A DNA stretch of 6,610 nucleotides from Pseudomonadota bacterium (GCA_023459535.1 JAEWTK010000144.1:1-6610); one strand, 5' to 3'. Positions 1 through 6,610 are shown, counted from the first letter of the stretch. Numbers and translations: made by a program. Notes: generated by a model not told the origin, from the letters alone.

Positions 1-14
1 CCTTTCACTAGTCA

Positions 15-58
15 ATCAAAACAGAAAAACCGGGCTAGCCCGGCTTTTCTGTTTTGAT
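15..58 (-). terminator. Palindromic intrinsic terminator, probably bidirectional
   Basis: An inverted repeat with 22-base arms centred between 36 and 37 has a single mismatch (A29 against C44). The core is a GC-rich palindrome, CCGGGCTAGCCCGG at 30-43, flanked by an A-rich arm (25-29) and a T-rich arm (45-48). Read on the minus strand this is a GC stem followed by a run of five T, the classic Rho-independent form, lying just after the DUF1289 stop at 81. The A and T flanks are symmetrical, so it should also stop plus-strand transcription arriving from beyond the left edge. Termination in both directions is inferred from the symmetry. Confidence 0.9.
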
Positions 59-80
59 CTACCTACGCCATTACAGGACG

Positions 81-275
81 CTAATCGAAATCCAGCAATG
101 TTGCCTGCCGTTCATCCAGTTTAGCCATGACCTCTGCACGCTGTTCTGCACTCATGTCCCACCAGTTGCGAATTTCCTCAATGCTACGGAAACACCCTTC
201 ACACAAGCCGCTGGTCTGATTCATGGCACAAACACCGATACAGGGCGAAACGATACTCTCGATAGAATCCGTCAT
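81..275 (-). CDS. DUF1289 family small cysteine-rich protein
   Basis: This 64-residue protein matches the DUF1289 pattern: SPCIGVC near the start, then GLCEGC, then a helical part containing RNWWDMSAEQR. Four cysteines (12, 16, 25, 28) are spaced C-x3-C-x8-C-x2-C, which suggests a metal or Fe-S site. Some members are annotated as predicted Fe-S proteins, but the role is not established. There is no signal peptide or membrane segment, so it is probably cytoplasmic. I chose the ATG at 275 because it sits two bases after the secA stop and the family similarity starts just after it. In-frame ATGs at 299 and 332 would overlap secA and add residues that do not resemble the family. No good ribosome binding site is visible, so translation may be coupled to secA. 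The terminator at 15-58 closes the unit. Confidence 0.85.
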   Translation of the reverse strand: MTDSIESIVSPCIGVCAMNQTSGLCEGCFRSIEEIRNWWDMSAEQRAEVMAKLDERQATLLDFD

Positions 276-277
276 GA

Positions 278-3004
278 TCAGCTCAACTTGCCATGACATT
301 GCTTGTACTTCTTGCCGGAACCACATGGACAAGGATCGTTGCGGCCGACCTTGATGCCCTGGCGCTCGAAAGGTTGAGCCGGAGCGCCTCCTTCGGCTTC
401 ATCCGCTTCGGCAGTACCCAAAGCCTCGTCGTAACTGGCATGCTGATACTGCACGTTTTCAACCTCGGCCGGTTTTTCCACTGCTTCCACATCGGCCTCG
501 GTTCTCACCTTGACCATCATGGTCACCTGCGTCACCTCGCGTTTGACGGTATCCAACAGGGCACTGAACAGATTGAAAGCCTCGCGCTTGTATTCCTGTT
601 TCGGATTCTTCTGCGCATAGGAGCGCAGATGGATACCCTGACGCAAATGATCCAGCGCGGCCAGATGCTCACGCCAGTGATTATCGATACTCTGCAGCAT
701 CACCGCACGTTCGAACTGACGCATGACATCGGCACTTGCCAGCTCTTCCTTGGCGGCATATGCCTCGGCAGCAGCATCGAACACCCGCTCACGCAGGGTT
801 TCTTCATGCAGATCCGGGTTGTCTTCCAGCATCTTCTGCAGAGGCAGATCAAGACCGAAGTCGCTGGACAGGGCACGTTCCAGCGCAGGAACATCCCATT
901 GTTCTTCAACGCTCTCCGGCGGAATGTGGGTAGCAATGGTCTCGCTCAGCACATCATTGCGCATCGCCTCGATCGTTTCCTTGATATCGACTGCTTCCAG
1001 CAGCTCGTTGCGCTGCTGGTAAATGACCCGGCGCTGGTCATTGGCGACATCGTCATACTCAAGCAATTGCTTGCGGATATCAAAGTTGCGGCCTTCCACC
1101 TTGCGCTGGGCATTCTCGATGGCGCGCGTCACCCAAGGATGCTCAATGGCCTCGCCTTCCGGCATCTTCAGACGCTCCATGATGGCGGAAACGCGATCCG
1201 ATGCGAAAATGCGCAACAGCTGGTCTTCCAGCGACAGATAGAAGCGGCTGGAACCCGGGTCACCCTGCCGACCGGAACGACCGCGCAACTGATTGTCGAC
1301 GCGACGGGATTCATGACGCTCGGTACCGACAATATGCAAGCCGCCGGCCGCAATCACGGCATCATGCTGCTTCTGCCAATCGACCTTGACGGCGGCGATA
1401 CGGCTTTCCTTCTCAGCTTCAGACAGCTTCTCATCCTGGCGGATATTGTTGATCTCAGGCTCAGGATTACCGCCCAGTACAATATCGGTACCACGGCCGG
1501 CCATGTTGGTCGCAATCGTGATCATGCCCGGACGGCCCGCTTGTGCAATGATGTGCGCCTCACGCTCATGCTGCTTGGCGTTCAGCACCTGGTGTTCCAG
1601 TTTGGCCTTGGTCAGCACATTGGCGATCAGTTCGGAATTCTCGATTGAAGTGGTACCAACCAGCACCGGCTGACCGCGTTTCTGGCATTCCTGGATATCC
1701 TCGATCACGGCCTGGTATTTTTCTGCGGCAGTGCGGTAGACCTTGTCCATCTGGTCGATACGCTGCATCGGCCGATGCGTCGGGATGACGATGGTTTCCA
1801 GACCATAGATCTGATTGAACTCGTAGGCTTCGGTATCCGCCGTACCGGTCATGCCGGACAGCTTTTCGTACATCCGGAAGTAGTTCTGGAACGTGATGGA
1901 AGCTAGCGTCTGATTTTCCTTCTGGATGGGGACACCTTCTTTCGCCTCGACCGCCTGATGCAGGCCATCGGACCAGCGACGACCAGCCATCATGCGGCCG
2001 GTAAACTCATCGACGATGACGATCTCGCCGTCACGCACGACATAATGCTGGTCGCGATGATAAAGTGATTGCGCGCGCAAGGCAGCATAGAGATGATGCA
2101 CCAGACTGATATTACCGGCGTCATACAGGCTGGAACCCTCTGCCAGCATACCTGCTTCAGCCAGCAAGGCTTCCGCATGTTCATGCCCCTGCTCGGACAT
2201 CACGACCTGATGCGATTTCTCGTCCACCCAGTAATCGCCTTCACCATCCTCCGCTTGCTGGCGCACCAGTTTGGCGGCAAGGCCATTGATCTGTGTATAG
2301 AGCTCGACACTGTCGTCTGCCTGACCGGAAATGATCAGCGGCGTACGCGCCTCGTCGATCAGAATCGAATCGACCTCGTCGACCAGCGCGTAACTAAGGC
2401 CTCGCTGCACACGCTCAGCGGCAGTATGGACCATGTTGTCACGCAGGTAATCAAAACCGAATTCATTGTTGGTGCCGTAGGTGATGTCTGCGGCATAAGC
2501 CTTCTGTTTTTCATCATGCGGCATCTGTGAGAGATTGATGCCGACCGTCAGACCGAGGAAATTGTACAAACGCGCCATCCATTCAGCATCGCGCTTGGCC
2601 AGGTAATCATTGACCGTGACCACATGCACGCCCTTGCCGGCCAACGCATTCAGATAGGCTGGCAGGGTCGCCACCAGCGTCTTGCCCTCGCCTGTGCGCA
2701 TTTCTGCAATCTTGCCCGAATGCAACACCATGCCGCCGATCAGCTGCACATCGAAATGACGCATTTCCAGCACCCGACGACCACCCTCGCGGACGACGGC
2801 AAAAGCTTCCGGCAGCAACTTGTCGAGACTCTCGCCGGCCTGATAGCGCTGCTTGAATTCCTCGGTCTTGGCCTTGAGCGCTTCATCGCTCAGCGCCTGC
2901 ATCGCAGGCTCCAGAGCATTGATGGCGGCGACCTTTTGTGAGAGCTGCTTGATCAGCCGCTCATTGCGACTACCAAAAACTTTTTTGAACAACGTGGATA
3001 ACAT
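278..3004 (-). CDS. secA: Preprotein translocase ATPase SecA
   Basis: SecA is the cytosolic and membrane-peripheral motor that drives unfolded preproteins through SecYEG using ATP. The 908 residues make a full-length proteobacterial SecA (E. coli has 901). Visible landmarks are the Walker A motif MRTGEGKT (102-109, Lys108), the Walker B DEVDS (209-213), the VDEFTGR segment (331-337), SGMTGTAD (383-390), [10 protein letters not shown] (503-512) and [11 protein letters not shown] (572-582) in the second nucleotide-binding fold. An acidic linker near 845-885 leads to a C-terminal zinc-binding SEC-C tail with Cys892, Cys894, Cys903 and His904, the part that contacts SecB and ribosomes in the family. 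No frameshift or missing key residue is seen. The ATG at 3004 gives the expected [16 protein letters not shown] start. The nearest Shine-Dalgarno is weak (GAAG at 3012-3015). The upstream neighbour is the M23 peptidase gene on the same strand, and no secM-like gene lies between them. Confidence 0.98.
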   Translation of the reverse strand: MLSTLFKKVFGSRNERLIKQLSQKVAAINALEPAMQALSDEALKAKTEEFKQRYQAGESLDKLLPEAFAVVREGGRRVLEMRHFDVQLIGGMVLHSGKIAEMRTGEGKTLVATLPAYLNALAGKGVHVVTVNDYLAKRDAEWMARLYNFLGLTVGINLSQMPHDEKQKAYAADITYGTNNEFGFDYLRDNMVHTAAERVQRGLSYALVDEVDSILIDEARTPLIISGQADDSVELYTQINGLAAKLVRQQAEDGEGDYWVDEKSHQVVMSEQGHEHAEALLAEAGMLAEGSSLYDAGNISLVHHLYAALRAQSLYHRDQHYVVRDGEIVIVDEFTGRMMAGRRWSDGLHQAVEAKEGVPIQKENQTLASITFQNYFRMYEKLSGMTGTADTEAYEFNQIYGLETIVIPTHRPMQRIDQMDKVYRTAAEKYQAVIEDIQECQKRGQPVLVGTTSIENSELIANVLTKAKLEHQVLNAKQHEREAHIIAQAGRPGMITIATNMAGRGTDIVLGGNPEPEINNIRQDEKLSEAEKESRIAAVKVDWQKQHDAVIAAGGLHIVGTERHESRRVDNQLRGRSGRQGDPGSSRFYLSLEDQLLRIFASDRVSAIMERLKMPEGEAIEHPWVTRAIENAQRKVEGRNFDIRKQLLEYDDVANDQRRVIYQQRNELLEAVDIKETIEAMRNDVLSETIATHIPPESVEEQWDVPALERALSSDFGLDLPLQKMLEDNPDLHEETLRERVFDAAAEAYAAKEELASADVMRQFERAVMLQSIDNHWREHLAALDHLRQGIHLRSYAQKNPKQEYKREAFNLFSALLDTVKREVTQVTMMVKVRTEADVEAVEKPAEVENVQYQHASYDEALGTAEADEAEGGAPAQPFERQGIKVGRNDPCPCGSGKKYKQCHGKLS

Positions 3005-3112
3005 GAATTGACTTCGACTTTCCGCGTTAGCGGAAACCCCTTAGGTTGACTTGGCTGGTTGGATATAACGCGCCGTTAGAGATAAAAATACATCGGTTTC
3101 AAAATACAAATT
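3005..3112 (-). other. secA leader / M23-secA spacer
   Basis: These 108 bp separate the M23 stop from the secA start, both on the minus strand. The M23-proximal half is AT-rich and the secA-proximal half holds a small hairpin (3019-3036). An AAGGGG element (3037-3042, minus strand) precedes the hairpin but is not followed by a suitable start codon. I found no convincing -35/-10 pair on the minus strand: a TTGAAA and a TTATAT are present but badly spaced. secA may therefore be read through from the M23 gene, or have a promoter I cannot recognise. There is no T-tract terminator between the genes. Confidence 0.6.
3019..3036 (-). promoter_or_regulatory. Hairpin in the secA leader
   Basis: On the minus strand TTTCCGC, a TAAC loop and GCGGAAA form a perfect 7-bp stem with a 4-base loop, ending 14 bases before the secA ATG. 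The 3' arm contains GGAAA, which extends into GGAAAG and is the more purine-rich of the available Shine-Dalgarno-like sequences, though 13 bases from the ATG is a long spacing. No T-run follows, so it is not a terminator. A role in ribosome access or mRNA stability is inference only. Confidence 0.45.
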
Positions 3113-4018
3113 TCAGTTTTGCAACTCAGCGACCTTCGCTGCAGATTGCTGCAGGAACTTGCGAGGATCAAGCGGTGCTCCGTCACGGCGAACCTCAAAA
3201 TGCAAATGTGGTCCGGTAGAACGTCCGGTACTGCCGACCCTGGCAATCAACTGACCCTTCTTCACGACTTCGCCGACTTTTACTAGCAGTTCGGAAGCGT
3301 GGGCGTAACGCGTTTCCATCCCGGAACCGTGACTAATCTTGACGATTTTACCATAGTCAGGCATCTGCTCGGAGACCGTCACAACGCCACCTGCAGCCGC
3401 ATAGATGGGGGTGCCTACTGCCGCTGTAAAATCCAGGCCTTCATGAAATGCCGTGCGTCCGGTGAAAGGGTCCACGCGCCGGCCGAAACTGGAAGAGTTG
3501 TAGCCGACATCCACTGGCCTGGCATCGGGCAGCATGCTTTGCTGCATGGTCTGTTGCAACAGCATGACCTCCAGCATATTCAGGCGATCGCTTTTCACCT
3601 CGATCAACGCGGATAATTCTGCGATGCCAGCCTCGAGTTGCGCTTCAGTGAAATCTTCCGCACTGACCAGTGGGCCACCGGCACCCGGCGGCTGAACGCT
3701 TTCCAGTTCAGCCTCCTGTATGCCTGCCATCTTGGCCAATCTCGCGCTCAAGGCATCGAGCCGCATCACGCGGGCGCGCATCTCCCCCAGTTGCAACGCT
3801 AACGCATCCAGGTGTTTTTGCGGGTGGTGCAGGCTGAATTGGAGCTGCGACGGCAGCAGTGATTTGACCGGGTTGTTGCGGCCATCTTCACGCGGCACGA
3901 TAATAGCGAGAGTCAGGGCAACAGAAATGACCGAAACGGCCAGTAAAATCATGACGATGTGCAACATGGACAGCGTCTTCGCTTTCGCCATGTTGTTTGA
4001 CACATAAATAATATTCAA
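3113..4018 (-). CDS. M23 family (LytM-type) metallopeptidase, membrane-anchored
   Basis: This 301-residue protein is predicted to be anchored in the inner membrane by one segment (about 18-41), with the rest in the periplasm. Residues about 60-160 are helical and probably coiled coil. The C-terminal M23 domain (about 175-290) opens with SSFGRRVDPFTG and carries the zinc-site motifs HEGLD (His192, Asp196), YAH (His240) and HLHFEV (His271, His273). All canonical metal and catalytic positions appear present, so it is probably an active peptidoglycan endopeptidase rather than a degenerate activator; substrate specificity cannot be read from sequence. The TTG start at 4018 is chosen for two reasons. 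AGGGG lies 6 bases upstream, and the resulting MNIIYVSNNMAKAKTLS start matches the usual beginning of betaproteobacterial relatives. GTG at 4003 and ATG at 3991 are the alternatives, but neither has a well-spaced binding site. It is divergent from dciA and lies upstream of secA on the same strand. Confidence 0.92.
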   Translation of the reverse strand: MNIIYVSNNMAKAKTLSMLHIVMILLAVSVISVALTLAIIVPREDGRNNPVKSLLPSQLQFSLHHPQKHLDALALQLGEMRARVMRLDALSARLAKMAGIQEAELESVQPPGAGGPLVSAEDFTEAQLEAGIAELSALIEVKSDRLNMLEVMLLQQTMQQSMLPDARPVDVGYNSSSFGRRVDPFTGRTAFHEGLDFTAAVGTPIYAAAGGVVTVSEQMPDYGKIVKISHGSGMETRYAHASELLVKVGEVVKKGQLIARVGSTGRSTGPHLHFEVRRDGAPLDPRKFLQQSAAKVAELQN

Positions 4019-4025
4019 TCAATTC
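3997..4025 (+). promoter_or_regulatory. Possible dciA promoter inside the M23 gene
   Basis: A perfect TTGACA lies at 3997-4002 on the plus strand, followed by an AT-rich stretch (4004-4024). At 16-17 bp spacing the -10 region reads TCAATT or CAATTC, a poor match. Transcription would begin near 4032, just before the dciA ribosome binding site. Because only 28 bp separate dciA from the divergent M23 gene, the dciA promoter must overlap M23 coding sequence, and this is the best candidate I see. Confidence 0.28.
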
Positions 4026-4039
4026 CCCTTTTGGGAGGG
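4025..4039. promoter_or_regulatory. Back-to-back ribosome binding sites of M23 gene and dciA
   Basis: GGGG on the minus strand (4025-4028) sits 6 bases before the M23 TTG start. GGGAGGG on the plus strand (4033-4039), with GGAGG at 4034-4038, sits 8 bases before the dciA ATG. Only TTTT (4029-4032) separates them, which makes CCCTTTTGGG a small inverted repeat. These sites fix the start codon choices of both genes. Confidence 0.75.
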
Positions 4040-4046
4040 TTTCGGT

Positions 4047-4475
4047 ATGCAGCGCCTTAATGCTTTTCTTCGAAACAACACCGAGCTGGCGCAGATTTCA
4101 GAAAAAGCACAGAAATTGACCGCATGCCAGAAATTATGGGATGCGGTCGTACCCGAAACACTCAAACCTTACACACAGGCCGGCGACATCAGTCACAAAC
4201 GATTGACGGTTTACGCCAGCAATGGTGCAGTAGCTGCAAAAGTTAAGCTTTTGTTGCCTAGTCTCTTGACTAACTTACAAAAGCACGGCCTAGAAGTTAC
4301 TTCAATTCGGGTTCAAGTGCAAGTCCAATCTAGTCCGCCCAAGCCTCCTAAAGTCAGTCGCAAACTCAGCCCTTTCGCCGCCACCGAACTTGAAAAACTG
4401 GCCTCTCAACTGGACGACAATCCGGCGCTAGCGCTGATGCTGAAAAAGCTTTCCTCCCGCTCGAACGGCAAGTAA
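4047..4475 (+). CDS. dciA: DciA/DUF721 family replicative helicase loader
   Basis: The 142-residue protein fits the DUF721 family. It has an N-terminal KH-like domain (about 10-92) with the family's tryptophan block KLWDAVVP (Trp31) and the strand-helix stretch RLTVYASNGAVAAKVKLLLPSLLTNL, then a VTSIRVQVQVQ strand. A proline- and lysine-rich linker (95-103) joins this to a C-terminal helical tail, LSPFAATELEKLASQL, common in proteobacterial members. DciA proteins interact with DnaB and help load it during replication in bacteria lacking DnaC/DnaI, so a cytoplasmic replication role is inferred from the family. The ATG at 4047 is supported by GGAGG 8 bases upstream. The gene is divergent from the M23 peptidase gene and lies 18 bp ahead of the TauE-type gene. 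Bases 4241-4340 are noticeably less GC-rich (about 44%) than the surroundings. Confidence 0.85.
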   Translation: MQRLNAFLRNNTELAQISEKAQKLTACQKLWDAVVPETLKPYTQAGDISHKRLTVYASNGAVAAKVKLLLPSLLTNLQKHGLEVTSIRVQVQVQSSPPKPPKVSRKLSPFAATELEKLASQLDDNPALALMLKKLSSRSNGK

Positions 4476-4493
4476 GTTCGGGGTTAATACTCA

Positions 4494-5303
4494 ATGCTTG
4501 TGGACAATCCTCTGGGCCTTGCCCTCTATCTGCTTGCCGGCGCGCTAGCAGGGATTCTATCCGGCCTGTTCGGTGTCGGCGGCGGACTCATCATCGTGCC
4601 CATACTGAGCCTGGTATTCACAGGCATGGCATTTCCTGAACAACATGTCATGCATATGGCGCTGGGAACCTCTCTGGCCACCATCATATTCACTTCTATC
4701 TCCTCTGCGCGCGCGCATCACCACAGGGCCAATGTCGATTGGCCAGTCGTGCACCGCATTGCATCTGGCATTGTGTTGGGTACCCTGCTCGGCTCGCTAT
4801 TGACCGCCAGCCTTCAAACTGGCTGGCTCAAGGCAATTTTTGCAGCCTTTACCTTTATCATCGCCACCCAACTGATTCTGAACATCAGCCCGAACCCCAT
4901 ACGAAAACTGCCAAGAAATCCGGGCATGACGTTGAGCGGCGCATTCATCGGCATCGTTTCCAGCCTGGTCGGCATCGGCGGCGGCTCACTATCCGTCCCT
5001 TTTTTGATCTATTGCAACATCGCCGTCAAACAAGCCATCGGCACCTCCGCAGCCATCGGGCTGCCGATCGCCATATCGGGGACACTGGGCTTCATGCTCA
5101 ACGGCTGGAATGCGCCGCAGTTGCCGCCATACAGCCTGGGTTATGTCTATCTTCCCGCTGTGATCGGCGTTGCCCTAATGAGCGCATTGACTGCCCCGCT
5201 GGGCGCCAGAATCTCGCAACGACTGCCCGCCATCACACTCAAGCGGGCATTTGCCGCGCTGCTTTATCTGGTCGGATTCAAGATGCTTTGGGGCATGCTC
5301 TAG
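4494..5303 (+). CDS. TauE/SafE family membrane exporter (anion/sulfite type)
   Basis: The 269-residue protein is very hydrophobic, with about eight predicted membrane segments, and belongs to the TauE/SafE (DUF81) family. The family's internal duplication is plain: SGLFGVGGGLIIVP (23-36) recurs as SSLVGIGGGSLSVP (156-169), and MALGTSLATIIFTSIS (55-70) recurs as QAIGTSAAIGLPIAIS (180-195). Between the halves is a His-rich loop, ARAHHHRANVDW (72-83). Members are linked to export of sulfite, sulfoacetate or other organic anions, but substrates cannot be assigned from sequence, and no sulfur genes are in view. The ATG at 4494 has GGGG (4480-4483) 10 bases upstream, a weak binding site. With 18 bp from the dciA stop it is probably cotranscribed with dciA. 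No clear intrinsic terminator follows. Confidence 0.88.
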   Translation: MLVDNPLGLALYLLAGALAGILSGLFGVGGGLIIVPILSLVFTGMAFPEQHVMHMALGTSLATIIFTSISSARAHHHRANVDWPVVHRIASGIVLGTLLGSLLTASLQTGWLKAIFAAFTFIIATQLILNISPNPIRKLPRNPGMTLSGAFIGIVSSLVGIGGGSLSVPFLIYCNIAVKQAIGTSAAIGLPIAISGTLGFMLNGWNAPQLPPYSLGYVYLPAVIGVALMSALTAPLGARISQRLPAITLKRAFAALLYLVGFKMLWGML

Positions 5304-5345
5304 CTACGGCCTCCAAGCTCCCTCGCATGCGCGAAGATTTGGTCA

Positions 5346-5374
5346 TTGTGAGCGCCTGATAAAAATGAAATAAT
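5346..5374 (+). promoter_or_regulatory. Candidate sigma70 promoter for hppA
   Basis: TTGTGA (5346-5351, 4 of 6 matches to TTGACA) and AATAAT (5369-5374, 5 of 6 to TATAAT) are separated by exactly 17 bp within an AT-rich patch. Transcription would start near 5381 and give a leader of about 150 bases before hppA. This is the best-spaced pair in the gap; it has not been tested against other sigma factor consensus sequences. Confidence 0.42.
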
Positions 5375-5521
5375 GGCCTCGCAACAATATTCGTTCGTTA
5401 GTCTTTAGGAGAATACTCGGCGCAATCGGCATAGCATCGCCACCGCAATCGTCATTTGAAATATCGTCACACATAAAACAAGAAGCAACGCCCGAGGTTC
5501 TCAATTCATTTAAAAAGAAGA

Positions 5522-5526
5522 GGGAG
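5522..5526 (+). promoter_or_regulatory. hppA ribosome binding site
   Basis: GGGAG lies 6 bases before the ATG at 5533. It decides this start, which gives a membrane segment beginning at residue 3, as expected for the family. Confidence 0.75.
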
Positions 5527-5532
5527 AAGTCG

Positions 5533-6610
5533 ATGTCTGCTGGACTGATATTAGCAATTGCAAGCGCGTTACTCGCCGTAATCTACGGCGCAGTCATGAG
5601 TAAATGGATATTTTCACTGCCTGCCGGCAACGCACGCATGCAAGAAATTGCAGGTGCGATTCAACAAGGCGCCGCCGCCTACCTGGCGCGCCAATACAAA
5701 ACCATCGCCATGGTTGGCGTGGTACTCACCATCCTGATTGGCATCTTCCTCGGTCTTGATACGGCATTGGGCTTCGTCGTCGGCGCAGTCCTGTCCGGCG
5801 CCTGCGGCTTCATCGGCATGAACGTCTCGGTCAAGGCCAACGTCCGCACCGCGCATGCCGCCACCGGCGGCATCGTGCCGGCACTGGATGTCGCCTTCAA
5901 GGGTGGCGCCATTACCGGGATGTTGGTAGTCGGGCTTGGCTTGCTGGGCGTGACCGGCTTCTATGTCTACCTTGGCGCGGAAGCGACGGAAAACCTTAAT
6001 CCGCTCATCGGCCTGGCGTTCGGCTCCTCGCTCATCTCTATTTTCGCCCGTCTGGGCGGCGGCATCTTTACCAAGGGTGCGGATGTGGGCGCCGACCTGG
6101 TCGGCAAGGTGGAAGCGGGGATTCCGGAAGACGACCCACGCAATCCGGCCGTGATTGCCGACAACGTCGGCGACAATGTCGGCGACTGCGCCGGCATGGC
6201 CGCCGACCTGTTCGAAACCTATGCCGTCACCATCATCGCCACTATGGTACTGGGTAGCCTGATGATTACCGGCGCAGGTGCCAATGGCATCGTGTACCCC
6301 CTGTTGCTCGGTGCGGCCTCGATTGTCGCTTCCATCATCGGCTGCTTCTTCGTCAAAGCCAAACCGGACATGAAGAACGTCATGCCCGCGCTCTACAAGG
6401 GACTGGCTGTCGCCGGACTGCTTTCGCTGGTCGCATTTTATTTCGTCACCACCTATATCTTCCCGGAAGGACTCACCACCGGCGGTGAACTGGTCAGCGC
6501 AAACGCCTTGTGGGGTGCCAGTGCCATCGGCCTGATTCTGACTGCCGCCCTGGTCTGGATCACCGAGTACTACACGGGGACCGATTACAAACCAGTACAG
6601 CACATTGCAC
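5533..6610 (+). CDS. hppA: Membrane-integral proton-pumping pyrophosphatase, 5' part (cut by window end)
   Basis: This enzyme hydrolyses cytosolic pyrophosphate and uses the energy to pump ions out across the inner membrane. The reading frame is open to the window edge: 359 codons are present, roughly half of a typical bacterial enzyme of about 680-700 residues. Several hydrophobic segments are visible. The pyrophosphate and Mg-binding region is complete at 175-218, with [15 protein letters not shown] (175-189), [12 protein letters not shown] (194-205) and DNVGDNVGD (210-218), and the expected Asp and Lys residues are present. It is followed by [15 protein letters not shown] (219-233). The DLFETY placement of the glutamate (Glu228) is typical of K+-independent H+-pumping members such as the Rhodospirillum rubrum enzyme. 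The decisive GNTT(K/A) region lies beyond the window, so ion type and K+ dependence are inference. It probably has its own promoter, separate from dciA and the TauE-type gene. Confidence 0.95.
   Translation, partial: MSAGLILAIASALLAVIYGAVMSKWIFSLPAGNARMQEIAGAIQQGAAAYLARQYKTIAMVGVVLTILIGIFLGLDTALGFVVGAVLSGACGFIGMNVSVKANVRTAHAATGGIVPALDVAFKGGAITGMLVVGLGLLGVTGFYVYLGAEATENLNPLIGLAFGSSLISIFARLGGGIFTKGADVGADLVGKVEAGIPEDDPRNPAVIADNVGDNVGDCAGMAADLFETYAVTIIATMVLGSLMITGAGANGIVYPLLLGAASIVASIIGCFFVKAKPDMKNVMPALYKGLAVAGLLSLVAFYFVTTYIFPEGLTTGGELVSANALWGASAIGLILTAALVWITEYYTGTDYKPVQHIA

Larger units (their letters stand above)
5304..5532. other. Intergenic region and hppA leader
   Basis: This 229-bp gap between the TauE-type gene and hppA holds no credible gene. 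It contains a candidate promoter at 5346-5374, an orphan AGGAGA at 5407-5412 without a usable start codon after it, a direct repeat CGCAATCG at 5421-5428 and 5444-5451, and an AT-rich run (5501-5520) just before the hppA binding site. A CGCATGCG palindrome near 5325 has no T-tract and is not a terminator. I recognise no known riboswitch. Confidence 0.6.

Noticed and set aside
293..1648. A 451-codon open frame on the plus strand
   Set aside because: It lies wholly opposite secA, whose frame has all family motifs. The plus-strand product has no family features and no binding site that stands out.
3113..3160. Possible SecM-like arrest peptide at the C-terminus of the M23 protein, just upstream of secA
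   Set aside because: The tail (QQSAAKVAELQN) has no resemblance to known arrest motifs and the 108-bp spacer is longer than expected for direct coupling.
4309..4326. tRNA T-arm look-alike (GGGTTCAAGTGCAAGTCC)
   Set aside because: It is inside the dciA coding frame, and no acceptor, anticodon arm or complete cloverleaf is found around it.
4739..5359. A 206-codon plus-strand open frame overlapping the exporter gene
   Set aside because: It is the exporter in a shifted frame, Arg/His-rich with no membrane segments or recognisable domain.
5373..5408. An 11-codon ATG-to-TAG mini-ORF in the hppA leader
   Set aside because: It overlaps the candidate -10 element, has no ribosome binding site and is too short to support.
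5614..6603. A 329-codon open frame on the minus strand
   Set aside because: It is a shadow of hppA. The plus-strand frame encodes clear pyrophosphatase motifs, while the minus-strand translation is Gly/Asp/Gln-rich without recognisable domains, as expected opposite a GC-rich gene.
1..6610. CRISPR arrays, insertion sequences, phage or defence genes
   Set aside because: No repeat arrays, transposase-like frames, terminal inverted repeats or defence domains are seen. The genes are all common core or metabolic families.

Overview
The window reads as chromosomal core-genome DNA from a Gram-negative proteobacterium, most likely a betaproteobacterium (Nitrosomonadales/Burkholderiales-like). This rests on the gene order dciA / M23 peptidase / secA, the SecA and M23 sequence types, a DciA-type helicase loader, and moderately high GC. 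The genus cannot be fixed from sequence alone. I see no mobile elements, CRISPR arrays, tRNA or rRNA genes, and no frameshifts or broken genes.

Left part (1-4018, minus strand). Reading leftward from 4018, an inner-membrane-anchored M23 (LytM-type) peptidase that begins at a TTG codon is followed by a 108-bp spacer with a small hairpin, then full-length secA (908 codons). Two bases after the secA stop comes a small cysteine-rich DUF1289 gene. The unit ends at a strong, nearly perfectly palindromic terminator at 15-58, which could work in both directions. These genes concern the cell envelope: protein export through SecYEG and peptidoglycan processing. The DUF1289 protein has no established role.

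Right part (4047-6610, plus strand). A DciA/DUF721 replicative-helicase loader gene starts only 28 bp from the divergent M23 gene, and the two ribosome binding sites lie back to back. It is followed after 18 bp by a TauE/SafE-family membrane exporter gene, probably cotranscribed. A 229-bp intergenic region with a candidate sigma70 promoter precedes hppA, a membrane-integral proton-pumping pyrophosphatase. hppA runs off the right edge; its first 359 codons are present.

I found no new multi-gene system. The points that merit a second look are the very compact dciA/M23 divergent junction, the hairpin in the secA leader, the tight secA-DUF1289 junction and the long hppA leader.
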